This document shows, piece by piece, positions 56,943-64,000 of a DNA stretch of 64,000 bases. The stretch comes from Paenibacillus sp. FSL R7-0337 (lineage in GTDB: Bacteria > Bacillota > Bacilli > Paenibacillales > Paenibacillaceae): contig NZ_CP150218.1 in NCBI RefSeq assembly GCF_037969875.1, positions 5,332,001 to 5,396,000 of the forward strand. The letters are read 5' to 3'. Position 1 is the first letter of the stretch. Each line of letters starts with the position of its first letter. The notes under the pieces are model-generated. The model was not told the origin of the DNA. It saw only the letters and a list, made by a program, of their open reading frames with translations, and ran no database searches. The position numbers and the translations under genes were made by a program.

Positions 56943-57672
56943 TCTGATGAAAAGTGAGCAGTACCGTTTTGTCCGCACCAAGAGCTATTATTATTACGGG
57001 TTGCTCTGTGCGGTGTTAATGGTCGCTGCCGCTATAACTCTCAAGGTCTTTCATCAGTCTGTGCCGGATTTCCCCTATGGGAATGAGCGCTTCTTCTACC
57101 GCAATGTGCTGTCAATGATGCCGGTGATCTTCGCATTGCTGACTATTTTCACCGGAATCCTGATGGGAGATCACAAGCATGTGCTCAAAAATACCGTAGC
57201 CTACGGATTCAGCAGACGCTCGATCTACACCGTCAAGCTGCTGGTTACACTGGCCGGCTTCCTGCTGTTCGCGCTCGTTCTGGTCGGGATATCGGTCCTG
57301 CTCGGTTCAAGGCTGCTGCTGCGCAGCTATGAATATGCGCTTACGGAATACTGCCAGATGCTGCTTGGTCTGCTGCCTATTATGATTGCCGGCGTAACCA
57401 CCTACTTCTGTCTTACCGCTGTGATGAACAAGAATGCACAGATATCTACCGTGTTCCTGCTGATCTATTTCCTGCCCTATATGATTCTGAGCGCTCTGAA
57501 AGGCAGATTTACCTGGGCGGCCTGGCTCTACAGTCATAGCCCTGCTTATTATTTGTTCCATGCCTACGATGTGGCAACCTATCCTGCCTGGGAGCCGTGG
57601 GTTACAGGAATGGTGTTTACAGTGTTCTTTTATGTATTGGGATTGTATCTGTTCAGGAAGGAAGAGTTCTAA
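56935..57672 (+). CDS. ABC-2 type permease
   Basis: 245 aa from ATG 56935, after GGGAGGTGAG. Six membrane segments: about 20-40 (YYYYGLLCAVLMVAAAITLK), 58-80, 100-125, 140-165, 175-195 and 220-242. The family fits the small lantibiotic-immunity-type permease. The partner of the preceding ATPase. Confidence 0.88.
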   Translation: MLNLMKSEQYRFVRTKSYYYYGLLCAVLMVAAAITLKVFHQSVPDFPYGNERFFYRNVLSMMPVIFALLTIFTGILMGDHKHVLKNTVAYGFSRRSIYTVKLLVTLAGFLLFALVLVGISVLLGSRLLLRSYEYALTEYCQMLLGLLPIMIAGVTTYFCLTAVMNKNAQISTVFLLIYFLPYMILSALKGRFTWAAWLYSHSPAYYLFHAYDVATYPAWEPWVTGMVFTVFFYVLGLYLFRKEEF

Positions 57673-57698
57673 CAGGTGCAGCTAAGGAGGGAAGACAA

Positions 57699-58631
57699 AT
57701 GTATCTTGCTATAGCCATCATTGCCGCTCTGGCGGCTGTAGGGATATTGCTTGTGTATCTACTGCAGCGGCAGAGCATGATTCAAGTGCGGCGGCAATTG
57801 ACGGAGTGGGAGTCGTCTTCCCTGCAGCACCTGCATGTCAAGCTGCCTCTGCCCGGGAAGGAGATGGAGAAGCTCATCGTGGCCCTTAACCGGCTGCTGG
57901 ATCAGCGCCAGAGAGAGCGGGTGATCCACCAGTCGAGAGAGCGCGCCGTGAAGGAAGAGATTGCCAATCTGTCCCATGATCTGCGGACTCCGCTTACGTC
58001 CATGCATGGATATGCCTATCTGCTGAAAGATCCCCTTGCCTCCGAGGCCGAGCGGCAGCAGTATATGGAGATCATCATGCATAAAATGGCGGTCATGAAC
58101 AATATTGTGGAATCATTCTATGAATTATCCAGTATGGACTCGGGGGACTCTCCCTTGGACAGCCAGCCGGTCTATCTCTACAGTCTACTGAGCGAAGTGA
58201 TTCTGGCGTTTCATCCGGACCTTACGCAGAAGGGCATTGAGGTGCAGCTTCATCTGGATGAGAACGTCAAGACGATTTCCCTGGATGAAAAAGCCATGAT
58301 CCGCATTTTCTCCAATGTGCTCCAGAATGTGCTCCGTTACGGCAAGAACCGCTTAACCATCTCCCTGTTTACGGAACAGCAGCAAGTGAAGCTGAAGTTC
58401 GTCAATGAAACGGAGCATATCCGTGAGCAGGATCTGCCGAGGCTGTTCGAGCGGACGTACACCAGCGATCCTTCGCGGTCGAGCGGTCAGCTCGGTCTCG
58501 GCTTAGCCATTGTGAAGCAATTGGTTGAGAAGCAGGGGGGCACGCTTGGCGCGGCGCTGGACGGCGGAGTGTTTCAATTATTCATAGCATTTGGGGAGGA
58601 TTGCCTCATACCAAAGAAATCGCTCCTTTGA
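57699..58631 (+). CDS. Small sensor histidine kinase
   Basis: 310 aa from ATG 57699, after AGGAGGG; the frame is open further up, but this overlaps the permease gene. One membrane segment (about 2-22) with almost no outside part, so it resembles intramembrane-sensing kinases that detect transport through their ABC partner. His93 in NLSHDLRTPLTSMHG; N box NVLQNVLRYGKN; G2 GQLGLGLAIVKQL. The last codons lie inside the terminator. Confidence 0.92.
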   Translation: MYLAIAIIAALAAVGILLVYLLQRQSMIQVRRQLTEWESSSLQHLHVKLPLPGKEMEKLIVALNRLLDQRQRERVIHQSRERAVKEEIANLSHDLRTPLTSMHGYAYLLKDPLASEAERQQYMEIIMHKMAVMNNIVESFYELSSMDSGDSPLDSQPVYLYSLLSEVILAFHPDLTQKGIEVQLHLDENVKTISLDEKAMIRIFSNVLQNVLRYGKNRLTISLFTEQQQVKLKFVNETEHIREQDLPRLFERTYTSDPSRSSGQLGLGLAIVKQLVEKQGGTLGAALDGGVFQLFIAFGEDCLIPKKSLL

Positions 58632-58678
58632 AAGGGCTGGGCGGGAGCCCAATCTTCCGAAGGAACGATTTCTTTTTT
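58615..58678 (+). terminator. Terminator of the ABC-kinase operon
   Basis: AAGAAATCG, TCCTT and AAGGA, CGATTTCTT form a long stem with an inner GGGCT/AGCCC hairpin and six T after it. The left arm encodes the last residues of the kinase. Confidence 0.88.
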
Positions 58679-58679
58679 A

Positions 58680-58776
58680 AATATAAGAATTATACGTTCC
58701 ACATGATAAATTATCCTTCTATTTCTCGCTGAAACGGTACCGTCCTCTAAAAGGACGGCAAAGCCGTTTCCACTTG
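58680..58776 (+). repeat. Nested-hairpin repeat, copy 4 of 5
   Basis: Perfect inner (CCGTCC/GGACGG, loop TCTAAAA) and outer (GAAACGG/CCGTTTC) stems. Left half carries ATTATACGTTCCACATGATA. It directly follows the operon terminator. Confidence 0.87.
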
Positions 58777-58845
58777 CAGGAAATTAGGATGGAGGATCAT
58801 GCTCCTTCATTTATCTCGAGGATGCTGGCGTGAGGGAGGGCGGGC

Positions 58846-59008
58846 CGAATGTATGTGGAAAACAGCATAGTGCTCGCACGCAGGCACACGTCCCGAATGT
58901 ATGCTAAAAACAGTACACATTGAGCTCGCACGAGGGGGATGGCCCGAATGTATATCAAAAACAGCATACATTCGGTGCTATCCCGTTCACCCGTTAGGGT
59001 GATTTTGT
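58846..59008. repeat. AATGTATG array with terminator-like hairpin
   Basis: CGAATGTATG or CGAATGTATA starts at 58846, 58894 and 58945 (spacing 48 and 51 bp), each followed by AAAAACAG-like text. The last forms an exact dyad CGAATGTAT-N12-ATACATTCG. The block ends with TCACCC-GTTA-GGGTGA and TTTTGT (58984-59008), the same hairpin as at 9331. The region 58632-59025 has no gene. Confidence 0.7.
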
Positions 59009-59025
59009 GCTGGATACATTAAAGC

Positions 59026-59376
59026 TTATTTTAGCGTGATGATCAGCTCGCTGATTTTGCCGCCTTGAACCTTGAATTCATGGGTGAACTGTTGCGGGGC
59101 GGGAACACGGTTCTTATTGAACTCCCCCTCCATCTCAGCGGTCACCGCAATGCGGCCCTGGATTTCTTCAATTTCCATAATAGTAAAGCGGACCTTAGCA
59201 GAGAAAAGCTCGGATTCACCCCAAGCCGCAATGGCTTCTGTGCCTTCGGCCGACTTCCCGTTATCCTTCACGGTAGCGCCGGGAGCGAACAATTCGATCA
59301 GAGCGTCGGGCTGGTATTGGTTTACTGCATTGTAGAAGTCCTGTACCTCAATTGGCAAGGTAACATGTTGATTCAT
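59026..59376 (-). CDS. NTF2/SnoaL-like protein
   Basis: 116 aa from ATG 59376 after AGGAGG; the frame is open 48 bases further up without a site. The fold is suggested by VQDFYNAVNQYQPDALIELF, APGATVKDNGKSAEGTEAIA, WGESELF and the C-terminal strands (RIAVTAEMEGEF, FTHEFKVQGGKISEL). It may be a small enzyme, a ligand binder or a dimerisation domain; no catalytic residues stand out. Confidence 0.86.
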   Translation of the reverse strand: MNQHVTLPIEVQDFYNAVNQYQPDALIELFAPGATVKDNGKSAEGTEAIAAWGESELFSAKVRFTIMEIEEIQGRIAVTAEMEGEFNKNRVPAPQQFTHEFKVQGGKISELIITLK

Positions 59377-59537
59377 GAATATCTGCCTCCTGTAAGTAGA
59401 TTGGTGGGGGAACGGCATGTCCACCGGAATGAGCCATTAGGCCACCGCTGAAGCGGCAGGTGCCTGGTCATCCATACACTAACTTAAACGTATCCGGGCA
59501 ACCGTAAGCAGGAAAAAGAAAGGGAGCGGGGTTCAGC

Positions 59538-60455
59538 CTACGGATAAAGCTGGTTCTGCCCGGCGAAGGGACTGGCGTCCTTGCGGAATTCTGAGGGCGA
59601 GCAGTTCATGACTTTGCGGAACACTTTGATGAAGTAGCTGACGTTGTCGAAGCCGACATCCATGGCAATATCGGAGATTTTGCGGTCCCCCTGCTTCAGC
59701 AGGGCTGCGGCCTGGCGGACCCGGTAGGAGTTGATGTAATCGACGGGCGTCTTGCGGGTCATGCTTTTGAAAAAACGGCAGAATTGCCCCTCGCTCATCG
59801 GAATCAGCCCCGACAGGTCACGGGTACGGATCGGCTCCTGGTAGTTGTCCTGGATATAGAGAATTACCCGTTTCAGGCGGTCAATCTTCGCGGGCTCCGT
59901 GCCTACGGACTGGCTGTGGTTGACGAAGCGCCCCGGCTGCGCAATCTGTGAGAGCATAATCAGCAGGGTTCCTTTCATAAAAGCTTCGAATCCGGGCATT
60001 TGTTGCTCATACGCGTTCATCATGCGGTTCAGATGCAGCAGCAGCTCCGCCTGCCAGGGAACAGAAGGGGTGAGGTGGCGCGGAAAGCTCTGGCGTTTCT
60101 CCTGAAGCGGCAAAATGACGCTCTGCTGGATGGTATCATATTGGGCGCTGGCCAGCAGGTCGGGGTGGAAGACAAGGGCGCAGAAGCGGCAGGGGGTCTC
60201 CGTAAGTGCGTGAGCGGCGTGGATATCCCCGGATTCAATGAACACAGCCTCACCGGGACGAAGCGTGAAATAGTCGCTGTCCACTTGAAACAGAATCTCG
60301 CCTTCCAGCAGCAGGAAGAACTCGGCTTCCTCATGCCAGTGGGTGTCCAGGACATGCGCTCCGGCGGGAAGGTCAATCCAGTAGGCAGCCAGGGGGAACA
60401 TGACATCCCCGTGTTCGCGGTCTTCTTTGAGCAAGCGCTGCGAGGTGCGGTCCAT
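59538..60455 (-). CDS. AraC-family regulator with cupin sensor
   Basis: 305 aa. An N-terminal cupin (about 20-105, HWHEEAEFFLLLEGEILFQV, then GEAVFIESGDIHAAHAL) would bind a sugar. Two AraC helix-turn-helices follow (about 205-295: RTRDLSGLIPMSEGQFCRFF and ISDIAMDVGFDNVSYFIKVF). ATG after AAGGAGG. It is divergent from the alpha-xylosidase gene with about 126 bp between, so it probably regulates it in response to a xyloside or related sugar. Confidence 0.93.
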   Translation of the reverse strand: MDRTSQRLLKEDREHGDVMFPLAAYWIDLPAGAHVLDTHWHEEAEFFLLLEGEILFQVDSDYFTLRPGEAVFIESGDIHAAHALTETPCRFCALVFHPDLLASAQYDTIQQSVILPLQEKRQSFPRHLTPSVPWQAELLLHLNRMMNAYEQQMPGFEAFMKGTLLIMLSQIAQPGRFVNHSQSVGTEPAKIDRLKRVILYIQDNYQEPIRTRDLSGLIPMSEGQFCRFFKSMTRKTPVDYINSYRVRQAAALLKQGDRKISDIAMDVGFDNVSYFIKVFRKVMNCSPSEFRKDASPFAGQNQLYP

Positions 60456-60581
60456 TAGGGGCCTCCTTGTGAGATGACGTCAAAATAGTGTTATAAATGA
60501 GCTTTATATTATTAGTTTTGAACTTTTATTATCGGTATAATGCAACTATATACACCAAATCGAAGGGTGGCAAGTGCACAT

Positions 60582-62903
60582 ATGAAATTTACAGACGGCT
60601 TATGGCTGGTACGTGACGGAATTACAATCAATGGTGCAGTGCAGAACTATGTGGTAGAAAAAACGGAGGAAGGCCTGACTGCCATCACGCAGACGACGCC
60701 CATCACGGGACGTTCGGCGACGCTCAACTCCACACTGCTGACGGTGAAATTCCATTCCCCGCTTCCGGGCGTGGTAGGCGTCAAGATTATTCATAACGAC
60801 GGCGTGATTCCACGCGGACCTTCGTTCGAGCTGACTGAGGGAACCGGCGATCATGTGGAAATCGAGGAGACAGAGGCGCAGACGGTGCTGATCAGCGGAG
60901 GACTCCGCGTGGTCATCAACAAGGGTACTCACTGGTCTGTGGACTTCTACCGCGGCGACGAGCGGATTACCGGCAGCGGTTACAAATCGATGGCCTACAT
61001 CACGGATCAGGAAGGCAACACCTTCATGCGTGAGGAGCTGGACTTAGGCGTTGGTGAATTCGTGTATGGTCTGGGCGAGCGCTTTACGGCTTTTGTGAAA
61101 AATGGCCAGGTGGTTGATCTGTGGAACAAAGACGGTGGTACAAGCTCCGAGCAGGCTTACAAGAACGTTCCGTTCTATGTGACGAGCAAGGGATATGGTG
61201 TATTCGTGAACCAGCCGGAGTTGGTCTCGTATGAGATTGCATCTGAGAAGGTGAAGAAGGCCCAGTTCAGCGTAGCGGGCGAGAGCCTGGAATACTTCGT
61301 GATTGAAGGGCCGACGATTAAAGAGGTCATCACCAAATACACCTCCCTGACCGGCAAGCCTGCGCTGCCTCCGGCCTGGACCTTCGGTCTGTGGCTGACG
61401 ACTTCGTTCACTACAGACTACGATGAAGCTACGGTGAACTCCTTCGTGGAAGGGATGGCGGAGCGCGATCTGCCGCTGCATGTATTCCACTTCGACTGCT
61501 TCTGGATGCGCGAATATCAATGGACGGATTTCCAGTGGGATTCCCGTGTGTTCCCGGACCCGGTGGGTATGCTGAAGCGCCTGCACGACAAGGGGCTGAA
61601 GATCTGCGTGTGGATCAACTCCTATATCGGACAGCGCTCCCCGCTGTTTGAAGAAGGCCGCAAGAACGGTTATCTGCTCAAAAAAGCTAACGGCGACGTC
61701 TATCAGACCGACCTCTGGCAAGCGGGTATGGGCCTGGTCGACTTCACGAACCCTGCGGCTTGTGAATGGTATGCCGGTTACCTGCGTGACCTGGTGGACA
61801 TGGGCGTAGACAGCTTCAAGACGGACTTCGGCGAACGGATTCCGACGGATGTGGTCTACTTCGACGGCTCCGATCCATACAAGATGCATAACTACTATAC
61901 CCAGTTGTATAACAAGGTTGTCTTTGAAGTGCTCGAAGAGAAGCTTGGCAAAAATGAAGCAGCTGTCTTCGCACGCTCCGCCACAGCCGGCGGGCAGCAG
62001 TTCCCGGTTCACTGGGGCGGCGACTGCTACGCTGACTATGAATCGATGGCAGAGAGCCTGCGCGGCGGCCTGTCGCTTGGATTGTCCGGCTTCGGCTTCT
62101 GGAGCCATGACATCGGCGGATTTGAGAACACTGCTCCGGCGCATGTGTTCAAGCGCTGGCTGGCCTTTGGCCTGCTCTCCAGCCACAGCCGCCTGCACGG
62201 CAGCACCTCTTACCGTGTGCCTTGGGCGTACGACGACGAAGCTGTCGATGTCACCCGCTTCTTCACTAAGCTGAAGTGCAGCCTGATGCCATACCTGTAT
62301 GATGTAGCCGGACAGGCGCATGAGCAGGGCTGGGCCTCAATGCGGGCGATGGTGATGGAGTTCCCGGAAGATCCGACCTGCGAGGTACTGGACCGCCAGT
62401 ACATGCTGGGCGATTCCCTGCTGGTGGCTCCGATCTTCCAGGAGAACGGCGAAGTGAAGTACTACCTACCAGCCGGACGCTGGACACACCTGTTGAACGG
62501 TGAGACCGTACAGGGCGGATCATGGCGCAAGGAGAAGCATGACTTCTTCAGCCTGCCGCTGTTTGTCCGTCAGAATTCCCTGCTTGCGCTCGGTAGCGAG
62601 GACAGCCGTCCGGATTATGATTTTGCCGACGGTGTGAAGTTCGGGCTGTACTCCCTGGAGGATGGTAAGTCTGCTGTTGCGACTGTGCGCGATATCCACG
62701 GCGCTCCTGAGCTGAAGGTTGAAGCGGTACGCAGCGGCAGCGCTGTAAAAGTAACTGCCGAAGGCAGCGGCAAAGCATTCACCCTGGCGGTGAAGGATCT
62801 TGGCGCTATCGCCTCCGTGGAAGGTGCGGAGCAGGTAGATGAGACAACAGTGAGCGTGGGCGCGGGTGAGAAGTCCGTATCGTTCACGATTACGCTGAAA
62901 TAA
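60582..62903 (+). CDS. yicI: Alpha-xylosidase, GH31 family (YicI type)
   Basis: 773 aa from ATG 60582, near the length of E. coli YicI. It releases alpha-linked xylose, for example from isoprimeverose. Nucleophile Asp415 in KTDFGERIPTDV and acid/base Asp481 in HWGGDCYADYESMA match YicI, as does the binding-site stretch FHFDCFWMREYQWTDFQWD (about 303-321) and GFGFWSHDIGGFE. No signal peptide, so it is cytosolic. An upstream ATG at 60540 has no site; 60582 follows AGGGTGG. The divergent AraC gene is the likely regulator. Confidence 0.94.
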   Translation: MKFTDGLWLVRDGITINGAVQNYVVEKTEEGLTAITQTTPITGRSATLNSTLLTVKFHSPLPGVVGVKIIHNDGVIPRGPSFELTEGTGDHVEIEETEAQTVLISGGLRVVINKGTHWSVDFYRGDERITGSGYKSMAYITDQEGNTFMREELDLGVGEFVYGLGERFTAFVKNGQVVDLWNKDGGTSSEQAYKNVPFYVTSKGYGVFVNQPELVSYEIASEKVKKAQFSVAGESLEYFVIEGPTIKEVITKYTSLTGKPALPPAWTFGLWLTTSFTTDYDEATVNSFVEGMAERDLPLHVFHFDCFWMREYQWTDFQWDSRVFPDPVGMLKRLHDKGLKICVWINSYIGQRSPLFEEGRKNGYLLKKANGDVYQTDLWQAGMGLVDFTNPAACEWYAGYLRDLVDMGVDSFKTDFGERIPTDVVYFDGSDPYKMHNYYTQLYNKVVFEVLEEKLGKNEAAVFARSATAGGQQFPVHWGGDCYADYESMAESLRGGLSLGLSGFGFWSHDIGGFENTAPAHVFKRWLAFGLLSSHSRLHGSTSYRVPWAYDDEAVDVTRFFTKLKCSLMPYLYDVAGQAHEQGWASMRAMVMEFPEDPTCEVLDRQYMLGDSLLVAPIFQENGEVKYYLPAGRWTHLLNGETVQGGSWRKEKHDFFSLPLFVRQNSLLALGSEDSRPDYDFADGVKFGLYSLEDGKSAVATVRDIHGAPELKVEAVRSGSAVKVTAEGSGKAFTLAVKDLGAIASVEGAEQVDETTVSVGAGEKSVSFTITLK

Positions 62904-63518
62904 GACAGCTATAGACTGAATTAGCAAACCCGCAAGACTGAATAAACACAGCTATAGACTGAATTAACATACCTGCAAGACAGAATGAATACACCCGTAC
63001 GCGGGCTTAGCATGTGGTGTGCCCTTAAGTAACCAAGCTCTCTGATGACAGGGGACATTCGTCTCCTGGATCGGGGAGCTTTTTGGGGATTGGCGGCGTT
63101 GGGGGGATTGTTGCTCGCTATGGCGCACAATGGGCTAAATGCTGCAAGAAGTGCAACATTCCCCTCAGCAGGAGCAGGGCTATAGCGAATTGTTGTCAAA
63201 AATGCAGCATTTCAGCTTCCCAGAGCGAATCAGCGGCGAAATTCCTGCATTTTGTGCAACATTGCACCGGAATAGCGGGTTTCACAGGCATCAGTGTTGC
63301 AGATAATGCAACATTAGTCGGGCAGGAGTGGGGGCAAAGTTTGGTCAAAGGCGAGCTACAGCCGGGAGGAAGCCGGGCAGAAGTTGGGCCAGTCGGTCGA
63401 AGTCGTGTCAAAGTTGGGCCAAGTTAGTGCCGAGTTAAGTTTCTGTACAGCACCAGCCGCCCTACCCACCACCCATCAGCCAGAGAAGCAACATCAGAAT
63501 AAGAAGGAGTCGATGACT
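62904..63518. other. 615-bp gap after the xylosidase gene, repeats only
   Basis: No gene visible. ACAGCTATAGACTGAATTA is repeated at 62905 and 62948 (43 bp apart). A possible weak terminator lies at 63034-63085 (AAGCTCTC with GGGGAGCTT, five T). Phased dyad array 3 follows, then two AAGTTGGGCCA words (about 63380-63423). Confidence 0.55.
63137..63312. repeat. Phased dyad array 3
   Basis: Four TGCA-N5-TGCA-type dyads with right arms at 63152, 63203, 63255 and 63307: spacing 51, 52 and 52 bp. The last is the cleanest: TGTTGCA-GATAA-TGCAACA. Same architecture and left flank (AAATnCTGCAAGAAG) as array 1 at 28928-29253, 34 kb away. Confidence 0.75.
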
Positions 63519-64000
63519 ATGAGCAATATTGAGAACAGTCCAGCCGGAGTGTTGAGCCAGCCGGAGTTCACCTCGGCCACCGTGCTGTCTACAACCGCCA
63601 ATTATATTATGAACGCACCGGAGCCGTTCACCCATACGTACCGCACCTATATCCGGCTGCGGGAGAACGGCAAGCTGACGCTGAAGTTCTGGCACAGCAA
63701 CGCGGTGGATTCCACCTGGGATCTGGGCGCGGACGCCGTAGCCAGTGAACCGGGCGGCAAGTGGAGCATCGAAGCGGCATATGTCGCCGATGGCGGAGCC
63801 GCGCCGGACGGCAGCATTGTGCCGGGCTCACAGGTGCCGATTACCTTCGGCGGCGAACGGTCGCGGTGTGTGGAGCCAGGCGAGCAGTTCTGGAGCGACG
63901 AAGCGCTTCTGGAGCTGCCGGAGGGGCACATGTTGGCCTTCACTTGGACCTTGAACACGGCTGGTGCAGGAAAGTCATTCCCCTTCAATGTGGAGGGAAT
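63519..64000 (+). CDS. Probable SGNH/GDSL hydrolase, N-terminal part
   Basis: 160 codons, the gene runs off the right edge. ATG 63519 (MSNIENSPAGVLSQ) is 9 bases after AAGGAG. The visible part is a beta-rich N-terminal domain (TVLSTTANYIMNAPEPFTHT, YRTYIRLRENGKLTLKFWHS, FTWTLNTAGAGKSFPFNVEG), which I recall in front of GDSL-type esterase domains of Paenibacillus. No signal peptide is visible. The catalytic Ser, Gly, Asn, His blocks are outside the window, so the family is tentative. Confidence 0.7.
   Translation, partial: MSNIENSPAGVLSQPEFTSATVLSTTANYIMNAPEPFTHTYRTYIRLRENGKLTLKFWHSNAVDSTWDLGADAVASEPGGKWSIEAAYVADGGAAPDGSIVPGSQVPITFGGERSRCVEPGEQFWSDEALLELPEGHMLAFTWTLNTAGAGKSFPFNVEG

Overview
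The window is chromosomal DNA from a Paenibacillus-like member of the Bacillales. The basis is the 16S rRNA sequence, the AGGAGG ribosome binding sites with frequent TTG and GTG starts, a copper-amine-oxidase-type stalk protein, a PerR-type operator in front of a catalase, and long intergenic stretches full of short degenerate repeats. The genus call is from memory of the 16S and gene content; no alignment was run.

Layout. 1-2301: N-terminus of an acyl-CoA synthetase (minus strand), a GNAT acetyltransferase, a secreted stalk-domain protein and a 41-aa basic protein. 2425-9159: a complete rRNA operon with tandem promoters, 16S, 23S and 5S genes, complementary processing stems and 13 tRNA genes. 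9479-11545: a WYL regulator, then a TPR-like protein whose 3' end overlaps a 45-aa secreted peptide gene, which resembles a receptor/pheromone (RRNPP-like) pair. 11645-17114: catalase with a PerR box, glucan phosphorylase with a cre-like palindrome, ribokinase and AroD. 17289-20621: a two-component system joined to two PepSY proteins. 20702-28784: a TipA-type MerR regulator, a DEDD exonuclease, a P-loop kinase-like protein, and an unusual pair of a 139-aa protein and a 1661-aa DUF4132-like protein.

29354-37600: a broken XRE regulator, a LuxR-type regulator with PocR/GAF-like sensory regions, a compact MCP-CheW-CheA chemosensory operon without CheR, CheB or CheY, and a spermidine-synthase-like protein that overlaps cheA antisense. 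37726-42726: a MATE exporter divergent from a TetR regulator with a 21-bp palindromic operator, then a beta-mannosidase. 43170-46749: a DsbA/FrnE-like protein divergent from an HxlR regulator, a CYTH protein and threonine synthase. 47829-52956: an oxidoreductase, a radical SAM protein, and a two-component system followed by a membrane-anchored hydrolase. 53128-58631: a large methyltransferase, a response regulator, a two-gene ABC exporter and a small histidine kinase. 59026-64000: an NTF2-like protein, an AraC regulator divergent from a YicI-type alpha-xylosidase, and the start of a probable GDSL hydrolase.

The most novel material is between the genes. A roughly 100-bp element with a nested hairpin occurs five times. 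Several intergenic regions carry arrays of short dyad motifs, TGYA-N5-TRCA in three of them, recurring mostly every 51-52 bp, about five helical turns. Other motif families in other gaps show nearly the same spacing. Together with the candidate TPR/peptide module, these are the observations most worth following up.
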